In this document: positions 27,072-35,862 of the stretch, piece after piece
Layout of the letters: every line of letters begins with the position of its first letter
Numbering within the stretch: position 1 is the stretch's first letter
Assembly (NCBI GenBank): GCA_050949825.1
Contig: JBMNGL010000013.1
Location: 248,001-312,000, forward strand
Direction: 5' to 3'
Length of the DNA stretch: 64,000 bases
Source of the DNA: DTU019 sp050949825
Lineage (GTDB): Bacteria; Bacillota; Syntrophomonadia; Syntrophomonadales; Syntrophomonadaceae
Translations under genes and position numbers: made by a program
Notes under the pieces: generated by a model
What the model saw: the letters and a program-made list of their open reading frames with translations, nothing else
Database searches by the model: none
Told to the model about the DNA's origin: nothing

Positions 27072-27172
27072 AGAGGCAGGAGTATGGACATGCTACGGAC
27101 ACAATTCCCTGTTATTTTAAGATCATCAATACAAAAACAAGCATATTGAGCTTGAGAAGAGGACTGCCCGCA

Positions 27173-27859
27173 TTGACGACTATCTTAATCGTTGAAGATG
27201 AAGCAGCTATAGCCAGAATATTGAAAGCATATCTCACCGGGGCCGGCTATCAGGTGGAGCAGGCCTTTGATGGAGAGGAGGCCTTGCATAAATTTGAAGC
27301 CATAAGCCCTGCCCTGGTGATCCTGGATGTAATGCTGCCGGTAATCGATGGTTGGAATGTTCTAAAACATATCCGCGCCAGGAGTTCCTGCCCGGTTATC
27401 ATGTTGACCGCGCTGGGCAGGATCGATCAGAAGCTGGATGGACTCAATCAGGGCGCTGATGATTATATTACCAAACCTTTTATCGGTGAAGAGGTGGCGG
27501 CCCGGGTCAATGCGGTTTTGAGGCGACCGCGGCAGCTTAATGAGCGCGATACCGCAACCTACGGCAGCTTGAAGATTGACTTCAAAGCGCATCGCGTTTA
27601 TCTTTATGGGGCGGAATTGGTCTTGATTCCGCGCGATTTGGCCTTGCTGCTGTTTATGGCCCGCCATCCCAACCAAACCTTGAGCAGAGACCAGCTCATT
27701 GAACAGGTTTGGGGCCTGGATTATGAGGGCAGTGACCGGGCGGTGGATCTGGCTATTAAAAGAATCAGAAGAATCATAGTGAACTGGCCGTTGTCGGAAG
27801 GGGAGCTTAAGACCTTGAGAGGATTGGGGTATCAGTTCTGTGTATACCAGCAAAGATAA
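27173..27859 (+). CDS. OmpR-family response regulator
   Basis: A 228-residue regulator: receiver domain (acidic pocket ED at 8-9, phosphorylated Asp52 in LDVMLP, TALG and TKPF) followed by an OmpR/PhoB winged helix (SRDQLIEQVWG, GSDRAVDLAIKRIR). TTG 27173 is used, nine bases after AAGAGGA; an upstream TTG-like start has no such site. It overlaps the kinase gene by 20 bases. The pair is followed by the VTC/DUF4956/CotH genes, which are plausible targets. Confidence 0.92.
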   Translation: MTTILIVEDEAAIARILKAYLTGAGYQVEQAFDGEEALHKFEAISPALVILDVMLPVIDGWNVLKHIRARSSCPVIMLTALGRIDQKLDGLNQGADDYITKPFIGEEVAARVNAVLRRPRQLNERDTATYGSLKIDFKAHRVYLYGAELVLIPRDLALLLFMARHPNQTLSRDQLIEQVWGLDYEGSDRAVDLAIKRIRRIIVNWPLSEGELKTLRGLGYQFCVYQQR

Positions 27860-29270
27860 ACGCATTCCGTTATTACAGTATTGGACCGCCCGCTATTTGA
27901 TTACCTTGTTTATCGGGATATTTATTATTGGTCTCCTATCAACCCTCTGGATCAAATACAGCACCACCCAGAAACGCCTGGATAGTATTCAAGCCCTGGC
28001 CGCAGAAATTGCTGAAAGCTCAATTGATGCTAACGGTGCTTTATATATTGACCCGCGCATCTCCAGGGACATTGAAAGGCGCCAAAAATACCTGAATCTG
28101 GGACCAGCTCTGGCTCTTTTCGTGGTCGATAAGCAGGGCCAATTGATATACGCCCGACCCGGAACGCCAACACCGGAATTACTGCAGGGTATTACCATCC
28201 CCGCGGAACAGGAACAGGGTGTGCAAGAATTAAAAAGCAGTCCTGATGCGCATTGGTATGTTGCCAAGCAAGCTATAAAAAACGGGGATAGGATTATGGG
28301 CAGTATTTATGTGGTCTACCCCCTGAGGGACATTAACCGCAATCCCCAGGAGATACAGCTTTTGGTGTTTATGCTGGGCGGCATCGGGATTCTGGGCTGG
28401 ATTATAATATATGCCTTGACCAGGCAACTGGCCAAACCGGTGAAGGATGTCGCCGAAGCTGCCAAACAGATAGTCACCGGAAACTACGACCTGCATTTGG
28501 ATGCCAATGTAAGAGAGCAGGAGATCTATGAATTGATTGAATCCTTCAAAGAGATGGCCGAGCGACTGCGCCATTTGGAGGCTTTGCGCACCGAACTGCT
28601 GGCCGGTGTAACCCATGAGTTGAAAACCCCCCTGACTTCGATCAGCGGTCTGCTGCAGGCTTTGAAAGACAGGGTGGTCAAGGGTGGGGAAGCCCGGGAG
28701 TTTATCGAAATCTGCCACAGTGAAACGGCGCGATTGCAGAAGATGGTGGAGGATCTGCTGGACTTCAATGCCTTTGTGGCCGGTGACATTAAAGTGGAAA
28801 AGGACGCCTACAATATCAATAAGCTGGTGCGGGAAATATCATATCAATGGCTGATTGCTCAGGAAGAAGGGGCCATTACTCTAAATACCCGCGTACCCGA
28901 GTATGAGCTGATGGCCATGACCGATGCCATGCGCCTGCAGCAGATACTTTATAATCTCTTCAACAACGCCCAACAGGCCATTAATAAGCAAGGAAGTATT
29001 GAGGTTTCTGTTTATGAGCAGGACAGCAGCATCTGTATTGACGTTAAGGATGATGGACCCGGCATTGCCGGAGAAGAACAAGATTTGATATTTGAACGTT
29101 TCTTTCGCGGCCATGACAAAAAACTGCAGGTGCACGGCCTGGGCCTGGGGTTGTCTTTCAGCAGAATGATAGCCCGGGCTCTGGGCGGCGATCTCCTGCT
29201 GAAAAGCAGTTCGGCACAGGGAACTGCCTTTACTCTGCTCTTCACTAAAGAAGATACTGAAAAGCATTGA
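27840..29270 (+). CDS. Sensor histidine kinase
   Basis: A 476-residue kinase with two transmembrane helices (about 18-40 and 175-195), an extracytoplasmic sensor part of about 130 residues, a HAMP domain (RQLAKPVKDVAEAAKQI), the HisKA box with the His in VTHELKTPLT, and a HATPase domain (N-box NLFNNAQQAI, DDGPGIAG, GLGLGLSFS). GTG at 27840 lies inside the regulator gene. The signal is unknown. It should phosphorylate the regulator next to it. Confidence 0.92.
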   Translation: MYTSKDKRIPLLQYWTARYLITLFIGIFIIGLLSTLWIKYSTTQKRLDSIQALAAEIAESSIDANGALYIDPRISRDIERRQKYLNLGPALALFVVDKQGQLIYARPGTPTPELLQGITIPAEQEQGVQELKSSPDAHWYVAKQAIKNGDRIMGSIYVVYPLRDINRNPQEIQLLVFMLGGIGILGWIIIYALTRQLAKPVKDVAEAAKQIVTGNYDLHLDANVREQEIYELIESFKEMAERLRHLEALRTELLAGVTHELKTPLTSISGLLQALKDRVVKGGEAREFIEICHSETARLQKMVEDLLDFNAFVAGDIKVEKDAYNINKLVREISYQWLIAQEEGAITLNTRVPEYELMAMTDAMRLQQILYNLFNNAQQAINKQGSIEVSVYEQDSSICIDVKDDGPGIAGEEQDLIFERFFRGHDKKLQVHGLGLGLSFSRMIARALGGDLLLKSSSAQGTAFTLLFTKEDTEKH

Positions 29271-29486
29271 TTCCTCCAATGATTATCGCTATTGACAGCC
29301 GCTCCACGGATCTGACCGCAGCCAGCCTGCTTTTATTCCACATTATATTATCTATATCAAGAATAACTCCTCAGACGGTATGGCCCTCCGCATGTTTAAA
29401 CTGACGCAATAAAAATGTTGGCTGACATACATTGGACATTAAGGACTGTTATGATGCAAACAGACGCATTACTGTGGGAGGTGAAC

Positions 29487-30170
29487 ATGGTAGGCAAATA
29501 CCGTCATGAAATCAAGCTGAGCATTAATAACTTTGACCGCGCTGTATTATCCAACCGGTTGTCCCACCTGCTGAGCCGGGACAGCTATGCGGGCAGCAAC
29601 GGTTTCTATGTTGTCAGGAGCATTTATTTTGATGATTGCGATGACAACGCGCTGCAGGATAAACTGTTGGGGGTAAAATACCGCGAGAAGTTTCGCATCA
29701 GGACGTATGGCCAATCCCTGTCCATCATTAAACTGGAAAAAAAGGTGAAAAACAATCAGGTGGGATACAAAGATAAGGCCTTGTTGAGCGAGGCGGAGTG
29801 CCGCGCTGTGCTGGAGGGCAACCACTTCTTTTTGAAAGAGAGAGCCGAGATGGTATGCCGGCAGCTTTATGGCAAGATGAACACCGGATTGTATAAACCC
29901 AGGGCCATTGTTCAGTACAACCGGGAGGCATATGTTTGGGAACCCGGGCGGGTGCGCATTACCATCGACAGCGACCTGCAAAGCGGATTGAATTGTGTGG
30001 ACTTTCTGAATTTTAACGCACCCCTGACCGGAGTGATGGCCCCCGGTGTCTCCATACTGGAGATTAAATATGATGACTTTCTCCCCGCCCATATCGCCCA
30101 TTTGCTGCAGATGGAGAGCAGACAGCGCGCAGCTCTTTCCAAGTATGTCATATCAAGGCGATTTAATTAA
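29487..30170 (+). CDS. VTC-domain (polyphosphate polymerase-like) protein
   Basis: A 227-residue protein that consists of one VTC/tunnel-fold domain. Basic and acidic residues expected to line the tunnel are kept: RHEIKLSIN, SIYFDD, KYREKFRIRTY, KLEKKVKNNQ, PRAIVQYNREAYV, RITIDSDL and LEIKYDDFLP. In yeast Vtc4 this domain makes polyphosphate from ATP; in bacteria the product is not generally shown. ATG 29487 follows GGGAGGTG. It is the first of three genes with DUF4956 and CotH, a grouping I know from other bacteria. Confidence 0.85.
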   Translation: MVGKYRHEIKLSINNFDRAVLSNRLSHLLSRDSYAGSNGFYVVRSIYFDDCDDNALQDKLLGVKYREKFRIRTYGQSLSIIKLEKKVKNNQVGYKDKALLSEAECRAVLEGNHFFLKERAEMVCRQLYGKMNTGLYKPRAIVQYNREAYVWEPGRVRITIDSDLQSGLNCVDFLNFNAPLTGVMAPGVSILEIKYDDFLPAHIAHLLQMESRQRAALSKYVISRRFN

Positions 30171-30193
30171 ACCAAGCATGTGGAGGCAATGAA

Positions 30194-30895
30194 ATGGACC
30201 CACTGAAAAACAATACGTTTAATTTTACCGACATTTTCAAGAACAACTTTCTTGATCAAGCCGTGACCAACTTTTCTCTGGTTGACGTGGCCGTAACCAT
30301 GTTGATTTCCTTTCTGCTGGGCTTGTTCATTTATGTAGTTTACAAGAAAACCTTCAACGGGGTGATGTATTCCAAGAATTTCAACATATCCCTGGTGGCT
30401 CTAGCGATGATCACCACCCTGATTATCATGGGTGTAACCTCAAACATCGTGCTCTCCCTGGGCATGGTCGGCGCCCTCAGCATTGTACGCTTCAGGACCG
30501 CAATAAAAGACCCTATCGATATTGTGTATTTATTCTGGGCCATAGCCGCGGGGATTGTAACCGGAGCCGGGCAGTTCCTCCTGGCTGTCATCGGTTCACT
30601 GGTTCTGGGGGTTATGCTGGTGGCATTCACCTATAAGACGGTGACTGAGATTCCTTATATGCTGGTGATCAATTGCAGCCATGCCGAGGCGGAAAAGGAT
30701 ATTCTGGCCGAACTTCGGGAGTATGTCAAGCGTATGAACATCAAATCCAAGGCGGTTCGAGCCGGGCAGGGGATTGAACTGAGTGTGGAAGTGCGGCTGA
30801 AAAATGACAATACCGATTTTATTAATCAGCTTTCCGCCCTGGATGGTGTTAACGATATCGTACTGGTGAGCTACAATGGTGAACTGGCGGTTTAA
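30194..30895 (+). CDS. DUF4956 membrane protein
   Basis: A 233-residue protein with four hydrophobic helices in the first 150 residues (from LVDVAVTMLISFLLGLFIYV to LLAVIGSLVLGVMLV), the conserved GMVGALSIVRFRTAIKDP loop, and a cytosolic C-terminal domain of ~80 residues with an ACT-like feel. DUF4956 proteins are commonly found with VTC-domain proteins. A channel, scaffold or regulator for the polymerase is possible; none is shown. Spacing of 23 bases after the VTC gene and the AGGCAAT-type site suggest one operon. Confidence 0.82.
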   Translation: MDPLKNNTFNFTDIFKNNFLDQAVTNFSLVDVAVTMLISFLLGLFIYVVYKKTFNGVMYSKNFNISLVALAMITTLIIMGVTSNIVLSLGMVGALSIVRFRTAIKDPIDIVYLFWAIAAGIVTGAGQFLLAVIGSLVLGVMLVAFTYKTVTEIPYMLVINCSHAEAEKDILAELREYVKRMNIKSKAVRAGQGIELSVEVRLKNDNTDFINQLSALDGVNDIVLVSYNGELAV

Positions 30896-30931
30896 GATAA
30901 AAATCAGAAAAGACCGGCAGGAGGCATAACA

Positions 30932-32686
30932 ATGGATAAAAAATGGCTGGGGATTATCTCCGCTATGCTGATGGTCTGCATCCTGCTAGCGGCGGCTGCG
31001 GCAATGGCTCCTGAACCTGACAAATCCGATTCTGCCGCCTCAAAGACTGCTAATAGCGATTATGTGGACAAAATATTTGACAAGGATAAAGTCCTGCAAA
31101 TTGAGCTGACTCTGGGGGCAAGCGATTTCAATGATATGATGGAAAACCCCACTGCAGAGGAATACAAACCCGCCACGGTTGCCATAAACGCCCGGCAGGC
31201 GGAGACAGTGGGGTTTCGTGTCAAGGGCAATTCCAGTCTCATGTCGATAGCCCAAAGCAGCTCTAAGCGCTTCAGCTTCAAGGTGGACTTTAATCAGTAT
31301 ATCGATGGACAAAACCTGTACGGATTAACCAAACTAAACCTCAACAACTCCTTCAGCGACCCCTCTTATATGCGCGAATATCTCTCCTATGGGCTATTGG
31401 AAGAAATGGGCATTATGACCCCGGCCTGTTGCTATGCCAATGTATATGTAAATGGAGAACTGCTCGGGCTGTACCTGGCCGTGGAAGGCATTGAAGAGCC
31501 ATTTCTGGAGCGCTGTTATGGCAGCGATTACGGCAATCTTTACAAACCGGAAGGGTCGGGAGCCGACCTGGTTTATACAGGTGACAACATGGCTTCCTAC
31601 AGCGGCATCGCCCCGGTCACCGATCTGAAAAGCGGCGCTGGGCAATCTTTGTTAAGCATGTTAAAGGCCCTTAATCAGGGGCAGAATCCGGAACAGTATC
31701 TTGATGTGGATGAAATCCTGCGCTATTTCGCGGTGAACACGGTTTTGGTCAACATGGACAGTTACTTGGGCAGCTTCAAGCACAACTATTACCTATACGA
31801 GCAAAATGGAGTGTTTTCTATACTGCCCTGGGATTATAACATGTCTTTCGGTGGTTTTGGCGAAGGCGGCGGGGCAATAAGCAATCAAGGCTCGACCGGA
31901 CTGGCCATAGATCAGCCGGTGCAAGGCGCCAGCCTGGAACAGCGGCCGCTGCTGGGAAAACTGCTGGAAGTTCCGGAATATAAAGAATTGTACCATCAGT
32001 ACATCAATGAATTTGTCAACGGGCCTTTTAGTTCGGCAAAAATGGAAGCGGAGATTGAAAGGGTGGCTGCCTTGATCAGGCCTTATTTGGAGCAGGATCC
32101 TACCAAATTCTATAGCATGGAACAATTTGAGCAAGCCATTGCCGAGGGTGCGCAGTCTGACACTGAGCCGGCCCTTGAGGGCGCATCCCCGCAAGTACAG
32201 GCTATATCTCCGGCAGCGCTGTCTGAGGCGCCAGCTCTGTTTGAACAGGGCGACGCGGCCCGGCCGGGAAGGCCGCAAAGCGACATAATGATGTCCGGCA
32301 ACAGCAAGCTGGGGCTGAGCAAATTCGTCAGAGAACGCATTGACAATGTGAAAAAACAGTTGAGCGGAGAATTACCAAGTGTAGTTAATGAAGCAGCACA
32401 ATCCAAGGCCAACCCCGTTCCGGGTCAGTGGGGTGATGGTCAAAATAGGGTCATGCCCCCTGAAGGCGGACCACAGCCGCCCGGTTTTAAGGGCAACCGT
32501 CCGGCAGACTGGCCCGCCCGGGGTGAAGATGCCGGCACAGGTCCGGGTGGAGAGGGCCCCAACCTGGCGGGAAGCGGAAGGCCCGACCTTTCCATCCGGC
32601 AAATGTATGTTGCGGGAGGTTCCCTGCTGCTGTTAACTATGGTGACGGCTCTGTTGCTGCGCAAGAAAAACCGGCATTCAATTTGA
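30932..32686 (+). CDS. CotH kinase family protein, membrane-anchored
   Basis: A 584-residue exported protein: N-terminal signal/anchor, CotH domain from about residue 50 to 390, a Pro/Gly/Ala-rich linker, and a C-terminal transmembrane helix followed by RKKNRH. Atypical-kinase features of CotH are seen: FRVKGNSS, GLYLAVEGIEE and the DYNMSFGG metal motif. In Bacillus, CotH phosphorylates coat proteins. Here the membrane anchor and the VTC/DUF4956 neighbours suggest an envelope role rather than a coat role; this is inference. Confidence 0.85.
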   Translation: MDKKWLGIISAMLMVCILLAAAAAMAPEPDKSDSAASKTANSDYVDKIFDKDKVLQIELTLGASDFNDMMENPTAEEYKPATVAINARQAETVGFRVKGNSSLMSIAQSSSKRFSFKVDFNQYIDGQNLYGLTKLNLNNSFSDPSYMREYLSYGLLEEMGIMTPACCYANVYVNGELLGLYLAVEGIEEPFLERCYGSDYGNLYKPEGSGADLVYTGDNMASYSGIAPVTDLKSGAGQSLLSMLKALNQGQNPEQYLDVDEILRYFAVNTVLVNMDSYLGSFKHNYYLYEQNGVFSILPWDYNMSFGGFGEGGGAISNQGSTGLAIDQPVQGASLEQRPLLGKLLEVPEYKELYHQYINEFVNGPFSSAKMEAEIERVAALIRPYLEQDPTKFYSMEQFEQAIAEGAQSDTEPALEGASPQVQAISPAALSEAPALFEQGDAARPGRPQSDIMMSGNSKLGLSKFVRERIDNVKKQLSGELPSVVNEAAQSKANPVPGQWGDGQNRVMPPEGGPQPPGFKGNRPADWPARGEDAGTGPGGEGPNLAGSGRPDLSIRQMYVAGGSLLLLTMVTALLLRKKNRHSI

Positions 32687-32975
32687 GCGCTTCGCATAAT
32701 TGACTTTATGGTGGAGCCCGAAAGATGTTTATACTTGTGCCTTGCTCAAAGACGTTTTAACAGATTTTGGAATTATACAAAATCTTCATTTAGATAAGCT
32801 GGAATACTTGAGCTAAATAAACCAATGAAGAATATTCAACCCGGATGGGTTGCATCTTCAGTCTAATGTCCAGAACTTCTTAGTCCGGGAGACTTGGGTG
32901 TAATTCGAATAAAAGCAATGTACAGCGGTTTATAAACTAGGCGAGTGAATACCCCGGAATTCATACCAAGGGTCG
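32687..32975. other. Intergenic stretch between convergent genes
   Basis: AT-rich spacer. A nested hairpin at 32826-32860 (TGAAGA…TCTTCA outside, CAACCC/GGGTTG inside) has no T-run. No gene is seen. Confidence 0.4.
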
Positions 32976-33773
32976 TCACATATGCAAATCGCGTTTTTCC
33001 ATAAGGCGATAGGTAATTATCAGAGCCAGGCCAATCAACAGCAAGGATAAGAATATGGAAAGTGGTGCATAAGTGCCCGTCTTGAGGATCTCGACCGCCG
33101 GAAAATATTTAAACGGGGTTATATATTTGAGAAAATCGATTTTGTGATACAGGTCAATAGCCACGGAAATGAGAAAGGTTGTCAATAATACGGCTGCCGC
33201 CAGGGAAGTCGCCTTTTTGAAGTTTTTGGCCGCGGCGGCCAGGGCGGTGCCCAAAGCGGCAAAGATCAGTTGAATAATGAAAAGCGATATCATGAGACGC
33301 AGGATAATACCGATGATAGGATTCCCCTTATTGTAAAGGCCTACAAATACCAGCGATGCAGTCAATGTTACCAGATTTAACACCATGATATTGATAAATA
33401 CCGCGATCAGCTTGGCAGTGATGATCTTGGAGCGCCAGAGCGGTTTGGCGAAGAGGAAATCAGCGGTCTTATCCCGCTCTTCTTTAGAAATGATAGTGGC
33501 CCCCAGCATAATCGCATGCAGTCCTGACAAAACCATAAAATATAAATAGAAAACCGCATAATACCCTGCAATGGAGGTAATATCAAGTTCTCCCCAACCA
33601 AATGCCGCCTTGAAAGCGGGAGGAAATTGATTCAAAAGTTCAACCGCCTCCGCACCGGCTTCAGCGAACCCCGTATATTTAATCATTCCTGCATAGATCA
33701 GGAAAACCATAGCAAAACACCAGATTATAAGCGAATTGCGCTGGGCTTTTAATTCTCTTTTTACAATATTCAT
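32976..33773 (-). CDS. ABC-2 type transporter permease
   Basis: A 265-residue membrane subunit with six hydrophobic helices and the ABC-2 family phrase SKEERDKTADFLFAKPLWRS in the cytosolic loop. ATG 33773 follows AAAGG at nine bases; ATG 33791 precedes that site. It resembles the next gene upstream, so the two should form a heterodimer. Substrate unknown; such three-gene sets often export peptides, antibiotics or lipids. It is the last gene of a minus-strand operon. Confidence 0.88.
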   Translation of the reverse strand: MNIVKRELKAQRNSLIIWCFAMVFLIYAGMIKYTGFAEAGAEAVELLNQFPPAFKAAFGWGELDITSIAGYYAVFYLYFMVLSGLHAIMLGATIISKEERDKTADFLFAKPLWRSKIITAKLIAVFINIMVLNLVTLTASLVFVGLYNKGNPIIGIILRLMISLFIIQLIFAALGTALAAAAKNFKKATSLAAAVLLTTFLISVAIDLYHKIDFLKYITPFKYFPAVEILKTGTYAPLSIFLSLLLIGLALIITYRLMEKRDLHM

Positions 33774-33792
33774 TATCAAGCACCTTTCCACA

Positions 33793-34590
33793 TCAAAGCG
33801 ACGGCAGATCTTTCCTTTGATAAATGATATAACTCATTATTGTCAAGGCCGTTATAAGCACTATGTTTATCAGCACAAAGGATGTGTTGTATTGCACGGT
33901 TTGAATAATCTGTGCCAGATCGAAATAGGCAAAAGGTGTAAAATAGGCAAGTTTAGGATCATTTAAAGATTGATTAATCATTTGCAGGATAAAGAAGAAA
34001 AAAACCACCCCCAAAGCGATCGGCAAAACCGCTTTTATTTTCCGCAGTGTTTCCGATAAAAAAAGCCCTATAGCAACGAAAAAGAGCTGCATCTGGAATA
34101 AACCGCCGTTAATCAGTATAAAAGCCTGCTTATTGAAGGGAACCTCTGCAAAAGCCTTAATAATCATATAGGCTATAGATGCCAGGAGGAGGTTTTGTAC
34201 GACCAGATTAGCGAGCACAGAGAGTATCTTAGCCTTGAAAATGCTGCTGCGGTCAACCGGTTTGGAAAACAGAAAATCTGCCGTTTGGGCACGAACCTCT
34301 TCGGAAAGTACCGCCAGTCCCAATGCCATGGCATAGACCGATCCGATGAGCAGGACATATTCAAATATAAACCCGTAATATCCCAGCACTTCAGAAAGAT
34401 TCAGGGTAGTTATCCCCAGAGCCCTCCTTAATTGCAACGGGAAATTATTCATAATGCTTTCGAGAACGGCAATATCCTTGGAAATGGGCGGGTATAAAAA
34501 CATAAATAAGAGCACAAACAACAGGATGGCTATAGTCCAATAAAGCATGGATAAAGCAGACGTTTTAAGTTCCTGCGAGAAAATATTCAT
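33793..34590 (-). CDS. ABC-2 type transporter permease
   Basis: A 265-residue permease related to the one downstream: the loop motif SEEVRAQTADFLFSKPVDRS matches SKEERDKTADFLFAKPLWRS there. Six hydrophobic helices. AAGGAGG precedes the ATG. It lies three bases after the ATPase gene stop and 19 bases before the next permease, so all three are one operon. Confidence 0.88.
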   Translation of the reverse strand: MNIFSQELKTSALSMLYWTIAILLFVLLFMFLYPPISKDIAVLESIMNNFPLQLRRALGITTLNLSEVLGYYGFIFEYVLLIGSVYAMALGLAVLSEEVRAQTADFLFSKPVDRSSIFKAKILSVLANLVVQNLLLASIAYMIIKAFAEVPFNKQAFILINGGLFQMQLFFVAIGLFLSETLRKIKAVLPIALGVVFFFFILQMINQSLNDPKLAYFTPFAYFDLAQIIQTVQYNTSFVLINIVLITALTIMSYIIYQRKDLPSL

Positions 34591-34593
34591 GAA

Positions 34594-35478
34594 CTAAGCC
34601 TCCTTTTCATAATAGTGCATGAAGATTTCCTCCAAAGCGGGTTCTTCGACGGTCAGGTTGCGGACCTTGACCGCGTGGATTTTTTCAATGATTTGATTAA
34701 TGTCGCCCTTAAAAAGAAATGAAAAGCTGTTTTCTTCTGCGGCCAGGTTGGCAACCCCGTTGACAACGAAATAGTCAGCCGCAACCGGTTGCTCCAATTC
34801 GATGGTGAACTTCTTATAATTGTTGTTGTGCAGTGCTTTAATATCTTCGATGGCGATGATATGACCTTCTTTAATAATCGCTACCCGTGAGCACAGCTTT
34901 TGGACTTCACTCAGGATATGAGACGAAAAAAGCACCGCAGCCCCATTCCGGTTTTCCTCCCTTATTAAATCAAAGAAGGTTTGCTGCATCAGCGGGTCCA
35001 ACCCACCGGTAGGCTCATCCAGTATGATCAGGCGGGGCTGATGAAGCAAGCCCTGCACGATGCCTACTTTCTTTTTGTTGCCGTAGGAGAGATCATCTAT
35101 TTTTCTGGTCAAATCCAGCTCCATAATATCGGCCAATCTTTTAATGCGGCTCATGTCGACATGGTCATAAAAACTGGCGGAATATTTGAGCAGGTCAATA
35201 ACCCTCATGTTGTCATAGTAGAATACTTCAGAGGGGAGGTAACCGATATGCTGACGGACTGCGCTTCCTTCCTTGATGCAGTCCTTGCCGAAGATGCTGG
35301 CCGATCCGCTGCTCGGGTAAATCAATGCCAGCAAGATGCGAATGGTGGTGGATTTACCGGCTCCATTGGGACCAATAAACCCCAATATCTCTCCTTCTTG
35401 AACAGTAAAGCAAACGTCAATAATACCCCGGGATTTCCCATAATATTTGGTCAGCTTATTGATTTCGATCACATTCAT
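34594..35478 (-). CDS. ABC transporter ATPase (ABC-2 exporter type)
   Basis: A 294-residue ATPase that drives the two permeases. It shows Walker A GPNGAGKST, signature LSYGNKKKVGIVQG, Walker B LIILDEPTGGLDP and the H-loop SSHILSE. The signature LSYG replaces LSGG, which is common in this subfamily. The ~80-residue C-terminal part is typical for exporters of the CcmA/YtrB kind. ATG 35478 follows GGGAGGCC; an upstream ATG at 35532 lacks support. Confidence 0.92.
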   Translation of the reverse strand: MNVIEINKLTKYYGKSRGIIDVCFTVQEGEILGFIGPNGAGKSTTIRILLALIYPSSGSASIFGKDCIKEGSAVRQHIGYLPSEVFYYDNMRVIDLLKYSASFYDHVDMSRIKRLADIMELDLTRKIDDLSYGNKKKVGIVQGLLHQPRLIILDEPTGGLDPLMQQTFFDLIREENRNGAAVLFSSHILSEVQKLCSRVAIIKEGHIIAIEDIKALHNNNYKKFTIELEQPVAADYFVVNGVANLAAEENSFSFLFKGDINQIIEKIHAVKVRNLTVEEPALEEIFMHYYEKEA

Positions 35479-35584
35479 AAAAGGCCTCCCTGGCAGCATT
35501 GTTCTTATTATCTGCCAAAACCGAAGGAGCAATTCCTGGCAGCAGGATTATTACCGGCCATGAGCGGATCTACGCAAGGCATTT

Positions 35585-35730
35585 AAGATTCTTCGCCGTC
35601 GCCGGGCACACCGAAAGATCCTTCGGGCTTTGCCCTAAAGGCATGACAAAACCGGGCTTTGCCCTAAAGGCATGACGAGGACGGGTGTTGCCCTCTGGTG
35701 TCATCCTGAGCGCAGCGAAGGATCTGAAGG
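35585..35730. repeat. REP-like palindrome, copy with amplified arm
   Basis: Contains AAAGATCCTTCGGGC and, 80 bases on, GTCATCCTGAGCGCAGCGAAGG. In between, CGGGCTTTGCCCTAAAGGCA followed by TGAC occurs twice at 29-base spacing (35624 and 35653), with a diverged third at 35682. It is the same family as 8151, 54091 and 57441. Confidence 0.75.
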
Positions 35731-35797
35731 TGTGATAGCCGAAGTTTGAGTCTCGCAGGGGCGTTGCCATAGAAAGGATATTGACTGAGCAATGAAT

Positions 35798-35841
35798 GGG
35801 GCGTTTTTGCGTTGTCGTTAGACCGCAAAAACGCCCCTTTT
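35798..35841 (-). terminator. Strong hairpin after the PurL-like gene
   Basis: A perfect 14-bp stem (GGGGCGTTTTTGCG / CGCAAAAACGCCCC, 12-base loop) begins 22 bases past the minus-strand stop. The T4 tail is on the plus-strand side; on the minus strand the tail is only ATTCATT. So it may act as a weak terminator or block read-through from the opposite side. Confidence 0.6.
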
Positions 35842-35862
35842 GGTGTCGTTGGTGTTTTTAGT

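Noticed and set aside
29547..30101. 184-codon frame opposite the VTC gene
   Set aside because: Shadow of a gene with clear tunnel-fold motifs.
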